From Lepraria neglecta (taxonomy: Eukaryota; Ascomycota; Lecanoromycetes; Lecanorales; Stereocaulaceae): DNA of 64,000 nt. Position 1 is the first letter of the stretch. Every line of letters starts with the position of its first letter. Where the stretch lies: NCBI GenBank assembly GCA_033220425.1, contig CM065652.1:2108001-2172000 (forward strand), written 5' to 3'. This document shows positions 32,669-44,431 of the stretch, one piece after another. The translations under genes and the position numbers were made by a program. The notes under the pieces are model-generated. The model worked only from the letters and a program-made list of their open reading frames with translations, had not been told where the DNA came from and ran no database searches.

Positions 32669-34228
32669 TCAGCTGCCATTGCTGATTCCTTGGGGCAAGC
32701 CAGGTGCATTTGACCTGGGGATCGTCCGCTCTTTCTTCTCTTTTTTCGCCCACCGGACTGTTACACAGATTAGCCTCTCAAGCAGTATTTGATCAAAAAG
32801 ATTACTCACGTCCGCAAGCATTGCATAATGTTTTTGGCCCATTCGGTCCCTTTCTCCACTCCGGCGAGTCTAGGGTTCCGCAATCGGTACACACGTACTC
32901 ATCCGCTACTTTCAGCTTCTTCTTCTTGTCTCCACCTCGATTGTCCTTGTCGATTGGGATAGCGATGCCAGCATCGCCCCTAATAAGCGCTGGGCTTGCA
33001 TCGCCGGTGCTGATGCCTTGCGATCGCTCGCCATCCCGGTAGCGAAGCCCGGTTAACATCTCAATCGTCTCAATATAAGTGGCGCCTTCGTAGCGGGCCA
33101 TCTTATCGTTGATGCTATCGGGCTTGTAGCCTGCATTCGCTTCATCGAGATTTTGTTGTGTTAGGGCTGTGTTAGAAACGCTGGGTTTTGCCGGCGGCGG
33201 CATGCCGTTGTAGTCTTTCGACTGGTTTGACGTCAGGGAGGCTGAGCCAATGGTTTCGCTCTCTGTACATTGAGTATTTGATGGGGTTACGCTGCCACCT
33301 TCTTCCTTCTTCTGATAATGGCGTTGCTGCGCCTCAATCTCTTCCTGCTCTTCTCTTCGAAGGTCTGCAATCCGCTTGGTCAAGCGCTCATTCTCGATCT
33401 TGTGCTCAAGGAATGAGTCTAGAAGGCTCGCATTCTTCGTTGGGTATGGTCTAGACATCATAAAGAAACCCCGACAGAAGCCAGCTGCGTTGTTCGGTCC
33501 GAAAGCTGCAGCATCTGATGTCAAGTGTGGATGTCCATGAGACTCGAAGATTGTATAGGTACCATCGGCTTTTCGAAAGCGGTAGAAGAAGCGAAGGGGA
33601 TTGCCCGAAGCTATAGATTCGTTGAACTCGCGGACAAAGACCGCGCTGTCGTCCGGGTGGACCAAATCAACGATGAATTTCCCAATTAGCTCGTCCGAAT
33701 TGTAGCCCGTCAAATGTTTTGCCGAAGGCGATACATAGAGTATGCTCCCTGCCGGTGTGAGGATGTGAAGGAAATCTTTGAGCTCCTCGAGTACTCTTTG
33801 TGACCAATTTCTTCGCTTGGTGAAATCTGTCAAAGTGCTTCCACCATTGACATTCGATTGAGTACCAAAGCCTGTGGGCAACGGGCCAGCCCCTGCTCCT
33901 GTCATTGTGTTGTTCGCCGCTGCACCATCGTCATTTGCCTCGTTTCCCGATTGCTGCTGATCCAGTCTACGTTCGCCTGTGCCGTAGTTCTGTGAATCCG
34001 TTCCATTGAGGCCAAGGTCGAGATTCATGGGTAGCATGTCAACATCCAGACCATCCATCACATCCCCCCTCTGATCAAGCATGTCTGTCATGTGGGCATC
34101 GCCACCGCCCATTGCCTCCATCTATCGTAATGGTTAGGCTTCCGCAGCTGGCTGTAGAGACATTGAGGACTCACCGGATTGCCCATCCCAGAGGACAGGC
34201 TCCTTTGGCCATTCTCGAACATTGACAT
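32669..34228 (-). CDS. wc-2: White collar 2 (PAS and GATA zinc-finger light/clock regulator)
   Basis: WC-2 pairs with the photoreceptor WC-1 to form the white-collar complex, which drives light-induced and circadian transcription in fungi. Exon 1 ([18 protein letters not shown], start 34228) joins the main exon at 34121. Residues ~120-230 form a PAS domain ([20 protein letters not shown], then [20 protein letters not shown], then [20 protein letters not shown]). A coiled basic/acidic helix follows ([20 protein letters not shown]). The GATA finger [20 protein letters not shown] runs into LCNACG and, after an intron, [20 protein letters not shown]. There is a Gly/Asn/Gln-rich activating-type N-terminus. 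It ends GISNGS at 32669. All zinc-ligand Cys are present. Confidence 0.92.
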
Positions 34229-34750
34229 GACAAATAGACCATTGAATGGTTAAATGCCCTCATCAATAACACCAGAGTGGGAGTGTTAATGCGCAAAGCG
34301 AATTTGGAATTAGCCGCAACCCACGTCAGTTGGTGAAGAACGCGGGGAATAATCAACGCGACCAAAATAGGTTCGCTAGTACCTCTCCAAAGTATTTAAA
34401 CATCGAGCACTTCTTCTCTTCCATGCAACACCACCTTTCTGCAGCTTGACCAAGGGACTTGGAAGTAGCAAAATGTAAAGTCTCCTTATGCTTGCTTGCT
34501 AGCTATGTACGTTTGCTAAGCTAAACTCCTGCATAGGTGTAAGTACTTTGATAGTACCGCCTCGCGGGTAGCAAGATAGTTCGGATATTTTCCCAACTAG
34601 ACCTCCAAAAAAATATGGCAAGGAGTAGTCGTTGGTTGATTTCTGGGGCACAATCCCAGAAAGCAATGTGATTTCGAGGAATCTTGTCTGGACTTTCTTG
34701 CTGCCCACGAGACCGCTTAAATGTTACCTTCTCGACTGACTTGCTTGCAG
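34229..34750. promoter_or_regulatory. Divergent WC-2 / RAD50 promoter region
   Basis: About 520 bp between the WC-2 start (minus) and the first supported RAD50 exon (plus). It must hold both promoters, and also the initial RAD50 exon that I could not place. No single element can be named with confidence. Confidence 0.5.
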
Positions 34751-37700
34751 CGAGAATTGACAGGCTCTCAATCCTTGGGTAAGCCTTCACTCGTCCATAT
34801 TAAAGTGTAATACAGCTGACAGAATACAGGGTCCGCTCCTTTGACAATCAAGACCCTGAGACCATCCAATTCTACACCCCGTTGACTTTAATAGTCGGAT
34901 TAAATGGCTCTGGTAAAACAGTGTGTTGTTGCCTCCCAGACATTCAAGGCTTCCACTGAACACATGCCTAGACGATCATTGAGTGTCTCAAGTATGCCAC
35001 CACAGGAGACATGCCACCGAACAGCAAAGGTGGATCTTTCGTTCACGATCCTAAGGTAGGTCAAACCTGCCCAACATCCCCAACATCTGCTAAGCAGTTT
35101 GCAGCTATGTAATGAAAAGGAGGTTCTCGCACAGGTCAAGATTAGGTTCAAGGCCACCAACGGCGTCGAACATATCCTCTGTCGACGTTCGCAACTCACT
35201 GTGAAGAGGAATACTAGACAATTCAAGACACTCGAGGGTTCGCTGGTGTCGGTGAGAAACGGCGAGAGATCAGCAATATCATCACGAGTCGCGGAGCTAG
35301 ACCAGCTCATGCCGCATTATCTCGGTGTTTCGAAAGCCGTTCTGGACAACGTTATCTTCTGCCATCAAGAGGAGAGCTTGTGGCCGATGAGCGAACCCTC
35401 AAAACTCAAGATCAAGTTCGACGAGATATTCGAAGCTCTGAAGTACACCAAAGCCATCGACAACATCAAGCAGGTGCGGAAAGACCAGAATAAGAGGCTG
35501 GACGGGCTCAAGCTTACTGAGAAATTCACAAAAGAAAACAAGGACAAGGGTGATAAGGCAGAACGGCAGTCAAAGCAATTGGATGCCGAACTGAAAGAGC
35601 TTAGAGAAGAGATTAAGGAGCTTCAGGCGAAGATCAAAGAGGCTGAACACAAGCATCAAGAGGCGTGGGACCATGCAGCGAAATACCAGCATGTTATTGA
35701 GTCGCTGAATGCAAAGGAGGAAAAACGGGTCTGGCTTGAAGAAGACGTCGCAAGTCTGCGCGAGGATCTTCAAGAACGTTCCGATTCCGACGAGTGGCTA
35801 CAATCCGAGGTCGATCAGTACGAAGAGCGTACAGCTGTCCACGAGCAACATAAGCAGCAACAGCTGAAGCAGTACGACAGCCTTACACGCGCTATTGATG
35901 AGGGCAGTAAGAAGTTAAGCAACAAGCACATCGAAGCCGGCAAGTATGAAGAGCAGAGAGACAATCACGAGCAAGAAATCGAGAGACGCAAGGCCTTAAT
36001 CAAGGACAGCTCACGTCGTCACAATATCAGGGGCTACGATACGGATTTGGATGACATGCAGATCAATGAGTACATGCAGAGGATATCAAGATTGTCTAAA
36101 GACCAAAGCGCTGCAGTTGAAAAAGCACGCCGTGAAACTGAACGCGAAGCGAAGAAGGCACGGGGGGTGCTAAGCAACCTCGGTGAGCGAAAATCAGCTG
36201 CGAATACGGAAAAGAACTCTCTCAAGCAACAGTCTGATGTAAATGACCGTAATATCGGATCTTTTCTGGCGAACATCAACAATGTCGAGTTTGATGAAGG
36301 TGGAAAGGCAATTCTCGAATCTAAAATCGAGGACATTGCAGCACGCCTTCAGAAAGCAAAGGATCACTCCAGGAAGGGATCGTGGGATAGCAAGTTGCAG
36401 GAGAGCAATGCGCAACTTCGAGCCATCAAAGATGAGAGCGAACAGCTCAATCGTGACCTGCTTCAAGGTACTAAACAAGCTTCAGAGCTTGCGAGACTGG
36501 CTCACTGGAAGGAAGAGGCAGAAGATCGCAAACGAAACCTCGACAAGATGAAGGGAGTACATGGCGTCAGACTTCAAAAGCTCTTGAACCAGAGCTGGGC
36601 GCCGTTGAGTCTTGAGGTCGAATTTCAGAAAGTTGTTGATCAGAAGACTCGCCAATTGAAAGAATCGGAACGTCAGCGTGAGCTCGTGTCTCGTGCCTTG
36701 GAGCAGGTCGATTACAAGCTCAATAATGCCAAGGCAGATGTGAAGAAGGCGGAAAAAGAGCTTGCTGCTTGTATCAAACGACTGAAGGAGAGCGCAGAGT
36801 GCGAGCCGGAGGAATATGCCAAGACTCTGTCGGAGATGCAGGAGGCAAGGGATCTATTCAAGGCCGATTCGGACAACTTCGAGAACCTGCGAAAGTACTT
36901 CACTAGGGGCATAGAAGTGGCCCAGAAAAAGCACGAGTGCAACATGTGTCAACGGGCTTTTCATGGTGCGGAGGAAAAGGATTTCATTTCGCGGTTAAAA
37001 CAAAAGGTTGCTCACGATACTGCCGCACAAGTCCAGAGTGATTTGAATGACGCTGAAGAGGATCTCCGAAAGGCCAAGGAGGCTGGACCCAGCCATGACA
37101 CCTGGGTGCGACTTTCTACTGCAGAGCTGCCAAAGCTGCAGGAGGAGATCAAGAAATTGGGAATAGAGAGGGAGAAGATCCTTGGCGAAATTGAAGAACA
37201 CGATAAGATTGTGAAGGAGCATGAGGAGGCGAAAGTGGATGTGGAATCGCTTGCAAAGCCTGTGAGGGACATTGCCAAAAACAACCAGGACTTGACCAAT
37301 CTCTCGGGACAGATTAGGGACTTTACCGCAAACCAAACGGAAGTTGGACTGACTCGGACTCCAGACGATATCCAAGCGCAGCTAGAAGTACTTGGTGGCA
37401 AATCCCAAAGCCTGGATAACAGCATTGCTAAACTCAGGACTGATAAAGAACGCGCTCGCACGCAGATCAGTGCTTTGGAACTTGAATTGACCAAGGAGAA
37501 GAGCAACCTATCCGATGCCAATCATCAGCTGGATAGGAAGACAGTCATGTCCAAGCAGGTAGAGGAGCTGCGAAGCGTCAACCAAAAGCATCAAGGCACC
37601 ACTAAGCAGCTGGTCTTGCAGCTGCAAGATTTACAGCGCCAGATCTCTGAGGAGCAGACCAAACTTGATGACTTGACGCAACGGGGCCAGGACAGGGAAA

Positions 37701-38910
37701 AGAGTTTGCAACAAGAAGCGTCAAAGTTAGCAGACACCGTGCACAAGCTTGAGCTTGCCGAGCAGAACATTCAAGCCTACCTCCAAGATGGTGGCCCAGC
37801 TAAGCTGGCGCGGTGCCAGAGAGAGATCGAAAACATCCAACAAGAGATTGACCAAGGAAAAGCAGAACGAAACCGAGTCACGGTATCGATCAATAAGATC
37901 AAGGAGGAAATTGACAGACACAAAGAAATAAAACGCACAATCCTTGACAATATCAAGTATCGCCAAAAATTACGAGAACTCGAAGTTTGCCAGACTGAGA
38001 TAGCCAACTTGAGTGCACAGAACGACGAAGCCGATCGTGCCTATTGGCAGAAACAGGCGTCGCACTGGAGGCACATCTTCGATGAAGTTGTGGCTCGGAA
38101 ACAAAGCAAAATGGGTACTGCGACAGCGAAAGACGAACAGCTTGGCAAACTGATACGGGACTGGCAAACCGATTACAAGGACTCAGCAGTCCATTACAAG
38201 AAAGCTCATCTCGAGGTCGAGGTAAGAAGAGGAGTCCTGTGCGGCGTGAAATTAAGGCTGACACTTTTTTCAGACAACCAAAGCGGCTATAGAAGACCTC
38301 GGTCGCTACGGCGCGGCCATGGACCAGTAAGTCCCTTGTGAACGTGAACTCCTGAGCTCCCTCAAGCTAATGGCTATATAGCGCGATTATGGCATACCAT
38401 AGCATCAAGATGGAAGAGATCAACCGCATCGTCGAGGAGCTATGGAAGAGCACTTACCAAGGCACAGACGTCGACACAATCATGATTCGATCGGACAACG
38501 AAGCTACTAAGGGAAGTCGGTCGTCTTACAATTACCGGGTGTGCATGGTCAAGCAAGATGCTGAAATGGATATGAGAGGGCGTTGCAGCGCTGGACAAAA
38601 GGTGCTCGCAAGCATCATCATTCGCTTGGCTCTGGCCGAGTGTTTCGGTGTGAACTGCGGCCTGATTGCTCTGGATGAGCCAACCACGAACCTGGATCGG
38701 GACAACATACGTGCTCTGGCGAACTCTCTTCACAATATCATCAAGGCCCGACAACGTCAGTCGAACTTCCAGCTTATTGTCATCACTCACGACGAGGATT
38801 TCCTGAAACAGATGAATTGTCCAGATTTCTGCGATTACTACTATCGCGTTTCGAGGAATGACCGGCAAAAGTCTGAGATCGCGAGACAGTCAATCGCAGA
38901 GGTCATGTAA
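34751..38910 (+). CDS. rad50: RAD50 DNA double-strand-break repair ATPase
   Basis: SMC-like ATPase of the Mre11-Rad50-Xrs2/Nbs1 complex, which senses and processes broken DNA ends and telomeres in the nucleus. Exons: 34751-34778 (RIDRLSILG), 34830-34920 ([20 protein letters not shown] and Walker A GLNGSGKT), 34972-35055, the long exon 35105-about 38222, a short exon near 38275-38327 ([17 protein letters not shown]) and the last, about 38382-38910. The long exon codes for coiled coil interrupted by the zinc hook [10 protein letters not shown] near 36940. The last carries the signature [20 protein letters not shown] and Walker [14 protein letters not shown]. It ends SIAEVM. About 1,300 residues matches the family. 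The initial Met exon was not found with certainty; a tiny first exon is likely because only 1-4 residues are missing before RIDRLS. Confidence 0.92.
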
Positions 38911-40104
38911 GATATGGGAGATGTGGGGTTTTTTCTTTAGCTTGCGATCTTGCATAGCATGGCATTGTGACAGCACGGACAGGGTAACAGCTTGCTCGAG
39001 TTTGTTTAGGTTGTGGACGATATTCAAGCATTTGCTAAGAGCCCGTGGTGTGCTACATACGGAATAGCTTATAGAGCTCATCGCCTCATATAGCTAGAAA
39101 CACTAGAAGATCTTTCTGCTTAAAGTACTGGCTATCTGGCTAGCAGTGAATAGATACGATCTGCCAGTATCTCTGACCCAGGCGAAGGTGGCGAAATTTA
39201 AAAATAGCAGCGAGGTACAATACTGCCCTCCTGCATGAAACGCGCAGTTCCCAGTTTTTTTTTCCGCGTTCAGGCAGAAAAAAATCCACGAGAATATTAT
39301 TGTACGTAAGAGTCTGCCTTTCCCCGCAACGAAATATGGGAAAACGCAGGTGACAGATAGGCAATGATGAAATCGATCAGGTGAGGTATCTCTGATCATG
39401 TACCCCGCTGTCAAAGTCATTTCTCCGTACCACCGATGGCACTGGAAGAGGGAAGGGCGCCGGGATGCGGTGCCTAAAAGGCGGAGAACCGAGCCCTAAA
39501 ACAGCTTTATTTGAGCCACAAGCGTCATTATGCAGGGCGGCTGAGCATCCCTGGCGCGTTAGAGCAAGGCCCTAAAACACGTTGCTGCATCACGCCCAAT
39601 GAAGTAGAACCTCTCTTTTAAAGATTTCAACGGGTAAACTCCAATCAGTAAGGATCAATAATCAATATAGCGTCACCAGCGTCAAGTTACTCCGCAGTTG
39701 GTCACGGCCCCGTGCGGCGATGACATGGGCTTTTGCTCCTGCCAGGGACAACCACGTCAAAGTTTTCTTCAGGCCCCTCGGTCAGGACTCGGGCTATCGC
39801 TGCTACTAAATATGTCAGGACACACCTTTCTTCCTTCCTCTCCTTACTGAATAGTGGGTCCTTCCTGAATATCTATCCCTCTCCTATTTACAAGTACCTT
39901 CGTACTTGTCTCAAATAAGAATCTCTTTTGCTCTTTTAGGGAATACCACCGTCCTCTTCTCATCAACATTGAATTTGAGGTAGCATCCCTCAAGGATCCA
40001 CCAATTGTCCGTTCGGACTGTTTCATCAACGTCTCAGACTCTCGAGTGTACCCTCTCAAGTCCCAGCTTTTCAAGGGCAAATACCACGCGTCTCAGCTGT
40101 AAAC
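38911..40104. promoter_or_regulatory. Intergenic, includes presumed glucanase promoter
   Basis: About 1.2 kb with no supported gene. T-rich and A-rich runs near 39257-39285 and pyrimidine-rich sequence from 39820 to 40000, typical of a fungal promoter/leader, lie ahead of the exo-glucanase. Confidence 0.4.
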
Positions 40105-41449
40105 ATGAAGCTCACTGTTGTCACCTCGGCTGCTCTGATTGGCTTTGCTACTGCGTATGTCTACTCCACTGTCTTTGTGATTGTTGTCCTAACCTTTGCA
40201 GCATCCCCCTGTCAAAGAGAAGCGTTGACTTCGCCTGGGGCTCGGAAAAGGTTCGAGGTGTTAACATTGGGGGTTGGCTAGTCCTGGAACCGTAAGCGAT
40301 AAAACCTTATCATTGCATGCAGTAGCTGACATCGTCTCTAGATGGATTACCCCATCGATATTTCAACAATTTCCTGGTCACGAAACCGTCGATGAGTGGA
40401 CTTTGTGTCAAAACCACCCAGATACAGCACCCGGCATTCTCAAGAATCATTGGGACAACTGGGTAGCACTGTCAGACTTCCAAACAATTGCCGATGCAGG
40501 TTTCAACACCGTGCGGATACCTGTTGGATACTGGGCATACCAAAAGTTCAACGACCCATATATCCAAGGAGCTGCACCCTACATCGACCAGGCTATCTCA
40601 TGGGCTCGACAGACTGGTCTGAAGGTCTGGATTGATCTCCATGGGGCGCCGGGATCGCAGAATGGATTCGATAACAGTGGGCATAATGGCACGGTTGGCT
40701 TCGGCACAGGGAGCACAGTCGCTGATACGCTGAGCGTCATCCAACAAATCGCCAACAAGTACGCACAGGATTCATACCAAGACGTCGTGGTTGCCATCGA
40801 AGTCTTAAACGAGCCGCTAGCGACAAGCCTTACAGGCGGCCTCGACACCGTTGAGCAGTATTACGAAGACGCTTATGGTGACATCAGAACCATCAGTGAC
40901 ATGGAAGTGGTGGTCCACGATGCCTTCCAGACTGGCAGCTCCATCAACGGCCTCTTGGCACCAGGAGATGCGTCGAACATCGTCGTTGACCACCATGAGT
41001 ATCAAATCTTCACACAAGAGCTGATAGACCTTTCGCCTGACGAACACGTGCAATACGTCTGCTCAAACGCTGGCACGTACGCTTCCAATGTGGACCATTT
41101 TGTAGTCGTTGGAGAATGGACCGCCGCCATGACTGATTGCGCCCCTGCTCTTAACGGTTACGGACTTGGGTCTCGATGGGAGGGCAGCTATCCTTTGACG
41201 GGAGCCGTTCCTTCCACAAGATCTTGCGGCGACATCAACTTCATCGATACCTGGAATTTGACAATGATAGACAACACCCGTCGGTACATCGAGGCTCAAC
41301 TGGATGTGTTCGAGCAGCAAACCCAAGGATTCGTCTTCTGGAATTTCAAGACTGAGGCGTCCGCCGAGTGGGACCTCGAACGCCTGCTCAAGGCTAACAT
41401 CTTCCCGTCGCTGGTGAATAGGCAACCCAGCTCGCTCTGCTCCTCCTAA
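40105..41449 (+). CDS. Secreted exo-beta-1,3-glucanase (GH5)
   Basis: Releases glucose from beta-1,3-glucan; family members act in cell-wall remodelling or glucan use outside the cell. The start MKLTVVTSAALIGFATA is a signal peptide, cut by a first intron about 40154-40200. IPLSKR follows (a Kex2-like KR before the mature SVDFAWGSEKVRGVNIGGWL). A second intron ends at about 40341, and the main exon starts WITPSIFQQFPG. GH5 landmarks: TVRIPVGYW, VWIDLHGAPGSQNG, acid/base Glu in IEVLNEPLA and nucleophile Glu in VVVGEWTAA, then GFVFWNFKTE. About 415 residues with intact catalytic residues, close to yeast EXG1-type enzymes. It lies beside a transposon island that starts 45 bp after its stop. Confidence 0.9.
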
Positions 41450-41493
41450 GCATGAGCAAGATCCTTCGTTCCGTCTCTTGATTTTCTGTCCTA

Positions 41494-42027
41494 TCCCGTT
41501 GACCGGCAGAAAGTCGCACCCCTTCGGGCACTAAGCCCTATAAGGCTGTGCATGCTGCTAAGGAATTTTCTGCATGCAATTGCGCCTACATAGTCAATTA
41601 ATTTACTAAATATCCACTCCCACTTATTCAAACAATGCGCATCGACGAGTTTGAGATAGAGGGTCCCTCGGACGAGTGGCTACATATGCTGAATAGCGAT
41701 GAGGAAGGAGTATGAGCCAATTGGCACTCAGATATCGACTTTCAGGGCGAAAAGCGTCTGATTTGGAGGCTTTGCCCCCGGTGCAAACCTCATTCATTCA
41801 GCTAGATGATCCGGCGGAGACAAATTAAGATGTCAATGGCTATATACATGAAATTTGGTGTGACCCACTGTAAAATTGATGTACCTATGCATGTTGCAAC
41901 CAATGTTTATCTCTAGATTTAGCGCCAAAAATCGAGGACTAGTGCCGGAAGTCGGTGTTTATGCACTTGCTAATGCTTAATCGGGTTTAGTGGCAAAGGG
42001 GGTGCGACTTTCTGCCAGTCAACGGGA
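41494..42027. mobile_element. 534 bp MITE with TA target-site duplication
   Basis: Both ends carry inverted repeats of about 44 bp beginning TCCCGTTGACYGGCAGAAAG and continuing through a C-rich run to CACTAA. The copies differ at only a few sites. The element is flanked by TA dinucleotides (41492-41493 and 42028-42029), the target duplication of Tc1/mariner/pogo elements. The interior codes for nothing recognisable; a 26-codon ATG frame at about 41637 is probably chance. It is non-autonomous and would need a transposase from elsewhere. The pogo-type transposase about 2.4 kb away is a candidate, but their termini have not been matched. Confidence 0.75.
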
Positions 42028-42179
42028 TAACGACATGCATGGCATAGCGTATACCCAACATTCGCTCATCTCACGAAAAATCCTTGTATTATTTGCTCAG
42101 ACATTTCATAATGTGGAGTCCGAAGGTCGCTAAGGATGAGCGATAGAAATCCACGAATTTCGATCATGACAACATGGAT

Positions 42180-42360
42180 GACAGCACAGAGCTATTAACA
42201 TCCGTCCCTATGTCGCGAGCCACCCCCCGTCGCGAGCCGAATTCATGATTCAGACCTCTAAAGTCTCTCTCTCGCGAGTCTATGAAGATATGATTGATGT
42301 CTCACTATTCTATAGTCTTTTCTCCTTCAGAACATCAGTGTGCAACAAAAACTACGACGA
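42180..42360 (+). mobile_element. Truncated pogo-like transposon relic
   Basis: About 150-180 bp, in direct orientation, matches the reverse complement of sequence around 45710-45860 in the pogo-like element downstream. The shared landmarks are GTCGCGAGCCGAATTC, GTCTATGAAG and CTCCTTCAG-ACATCAGT. Both translate to a related FSFRTSVCNK segment. Similarity stops abruptly on both sides. The many transitions to A/T are compatible with old repeat-induced point mutation. Confidence 0.6.
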
Positions 42361-42369
42361 TGTTGATCA

Positions 42370-43103
42370 TACTATTAATCAGTTCGTTAACGCCATCGAT
42401 CGCTGCTTCAGTTGCTCCCCCCTGCTCAATCGCGACTACAGAAGTTTCTTCTAATTTCGGAGTACTAGGAGAAAAATTCTATTAAAATTGAATATGACTT
42501 CAAGTTTTAAGAGCACTCAACCTCATGATCATCGTGCAGAGAAGCAAAGGACGAAAACCTCGCGTCTTGGCTTAAGACCCAGCTTTGACTAGCATGGCTT
42601 ATTTAATTTTGTATTAAAGCCGTATTATAACTTATGCACCTTCCCTTATTTAAAGTGAGTGTGGCGCAGTGTTATAGATTCTGGAAGTTTTCATGAGCAC
42701 GCATGCTACAATTAGTCCCCTATAAAAAAAATCCTCGGAGCCTTAGAAATGGGGGAAAGTCTTGGCAGGTCTTGGCGTTTTAACCCTAGCGGTTGTGTGA
42801 GCGAGTGGCCTCGGAGGAGTTTTCAGTCAGGATAGGGTCCGTGCACATTGCTAAGAAAGTAGGCTGGGTGGAATTTAAGGGGAGTGGAATTCAACTATGT
42901 CGAGAGAGAGAGGTCTGATTTGAAAAAGAAAAAAAAAGGGGGAAAAGTAAGAAAACTAGAGGCTATAACGCTTGCGTTGACTGGTGTACAACGCCTGCGG
43001 AAGGTTGGCGACCGGCACATGCGGCTAATAAAGAAAGAATCAAATTCTTTGTCCCGCCCGCTCCCAACACCACACCGGCATTGCCACTCCCACCACCTTC
43101 AAA
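42370..43103. promoter_or_regulatory. A/T-rich spacer and presumed GST-like promoter
   Basis: About 730 bp, A/T-rich from 42480 to 42720, with no supported gene. The last part (about 42880-43100) presumably holds the promoter and leader of the GST-like gene. Confidence 0.4.
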
Positions 43104-43940
43104 ATGACAGACTCCAACCCCCTCATCTTCTACGACATCTCTTCACTCATAGAACCCCGCTCCTACGCGCCCAATCCTTCCAAGGCCCGTCTCGCGCTCA
43201 GCTTCAAATGTGTACCCTTCAAGACGACCTGGGTCGACATCCTCGACATCTCTGACGTTCGCAAGGGGCTCGGCTGCCCGGCCACCCGTAAGTTCGACGA
43301 TGGCTCCGACTACTACACGCTGCCCATGCTGCGGGACCCGGCCTCGGGCAGGGTCGTTGGCGACTCGTTCGACATCGCCAATTATCTCGAGGACATGTTC
43401 CCGGACTCAGGCGGCCGCCTTTTCCCTCCGGACTCCACCCGCACCGGACTCGACTACGAGAGCCCGAACAAGGACACGGCATTCTTTGCGCCCCTAACTT
43501 CCAACCAGGGGTCCAAAAACGAGGCCTACGCAAGGTTCAACATGCACGTCGACGCCACCTTCTCCGCCCATATGGTGCTCGTCGGCCAATACCTTCCCTT
43601 CAACCCGAACACGGCCGAGGCCGTAAGGGCCCTCTTCATCAAGCGCGCACACCTGAGCTCCTGGGATGATATCTTCGTTCAGGGCGAGGCAAGAGAGCAG
43701 CTCAAGGCGGCGTTCAAGGTGGCGCTGACGTCACTGGCCCAGCTGTTTATGGTCCACGAAACCGGACCGTACCTTGAGGGGAAACAGGCTACTTATGCCG
43801 ACCTGATCGTGGGCGGGTGGCTGAACGTGCTCTCCGCCACCATGCCCGAGGAGGAGTGGAAGGATTTCAGGACGTGGCATAGTGGAGTCTTTGCCCGGCT
43901 GCATGATGCCTTGCAGGAGAACTATTTCGAGTGCAAGTAG
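43104..43940 (+). CDS. Glutathione S-transferase-like protein
   Basis: An intronless 278-codon frame starts MTDSNPLIFYDISSLIEPRS. The N-terminal thioredoxin-like half has the cis-Pro region YYTLPMLRDP and the glutathione-contact pattern VVGDSFDIANYLEDMFPD; the C-terminal half is helical (LFMVHETGPYLEGKQATYAD and the ADLIVGGWLNV helix). This is close to the LigE/etherase-like and fungal GSTs that act on small electrophiles or secondary metabolites. Codon use is strikingly GC-rich at third positions (long runs of CTC, GAC, GCC), unlike the A/T-rich spacers on both sides and most neighbours. The gene sits alone inside a transposon island and lacks introns, both consistent with transfer or transposon-linked movement. 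The substrate is unknown. Confidence 0.8.
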   Translation: MTDSNPLIFYDISSLIEPRSYAPNPSKARLALSFKCVPFKTTWVDILDISDVRKGLGCPATRKFDDGSDYYTLPMLRDPASGRVVGDSFDIANYLEDMFPDSGGRLFPPDSTRTGLDYESPNKDTAFFAPLTSNQGSKNEAYARFNMHVDATFSAHMVLVGQYLPFNPNTAEAVRALFIKRAHLSSWDDIFVQGEAREQLKAAFKVALTSLAQLFMVHETGPYLEGKQATYADLIVGGWLNVLSATMPEEEWKDFRTWHSGVFARLHDALQENYFECK

Positions 43941-44431
43941 AGGATAGAGGGTGCTATGGTTTCGGCTATACAGGGACTAGACTAATTTCTCATATCTAGC
44001 AAGGTTATCTAATTTAAGCCTCAATCGTAGACCAAAGAGATGCACTGCCATCTTTCTCGGGGTGTTCTGTGAGGGAAACCAAAATCATGATGCTTCAAGG
44101 ACGCAAGTGCCATTCATCACGACCAACGTTTTTTTTTTTGTTTTTTTTGGCAGACTTGTGGCATCATCTGGAAAACAACACTAACTTATATCATTAGCAC
44201 GGGGTCATGGCAAGGCACGACGATGGCAGGACAACGGCGGCGGGTACGAGATGGCGGCAACGACTATTGCAAGGATAGACAAGCGTAGCGGGACATTCAA
44301 GGCCTTCTAATTATATCTATTTGTCTGCCTATATGACCATTTGACCATTTGCGCCGAAGGTGCGACGAAGACCGACTTTCTACTGTGATTACGACAACAG
44401 GTCGCGGCCTGCGCGAGCCTGCCTGCCTCAA
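43941..44431. other. Spacer between GST-like gene and transposase
   Basis: About 490 bp; contains T-rich runs at 44130-44150. No gene supported, and no terminal repeat of the transposon could be assigned here. Confidence 0.4.

Noticed and set aside
42884-43255. 123-codon frame overlapping the GST-like start
   Set aside because: Shifted-frame shadow of the GC-rich GST-like gene; low-complexity Lys and His runs.
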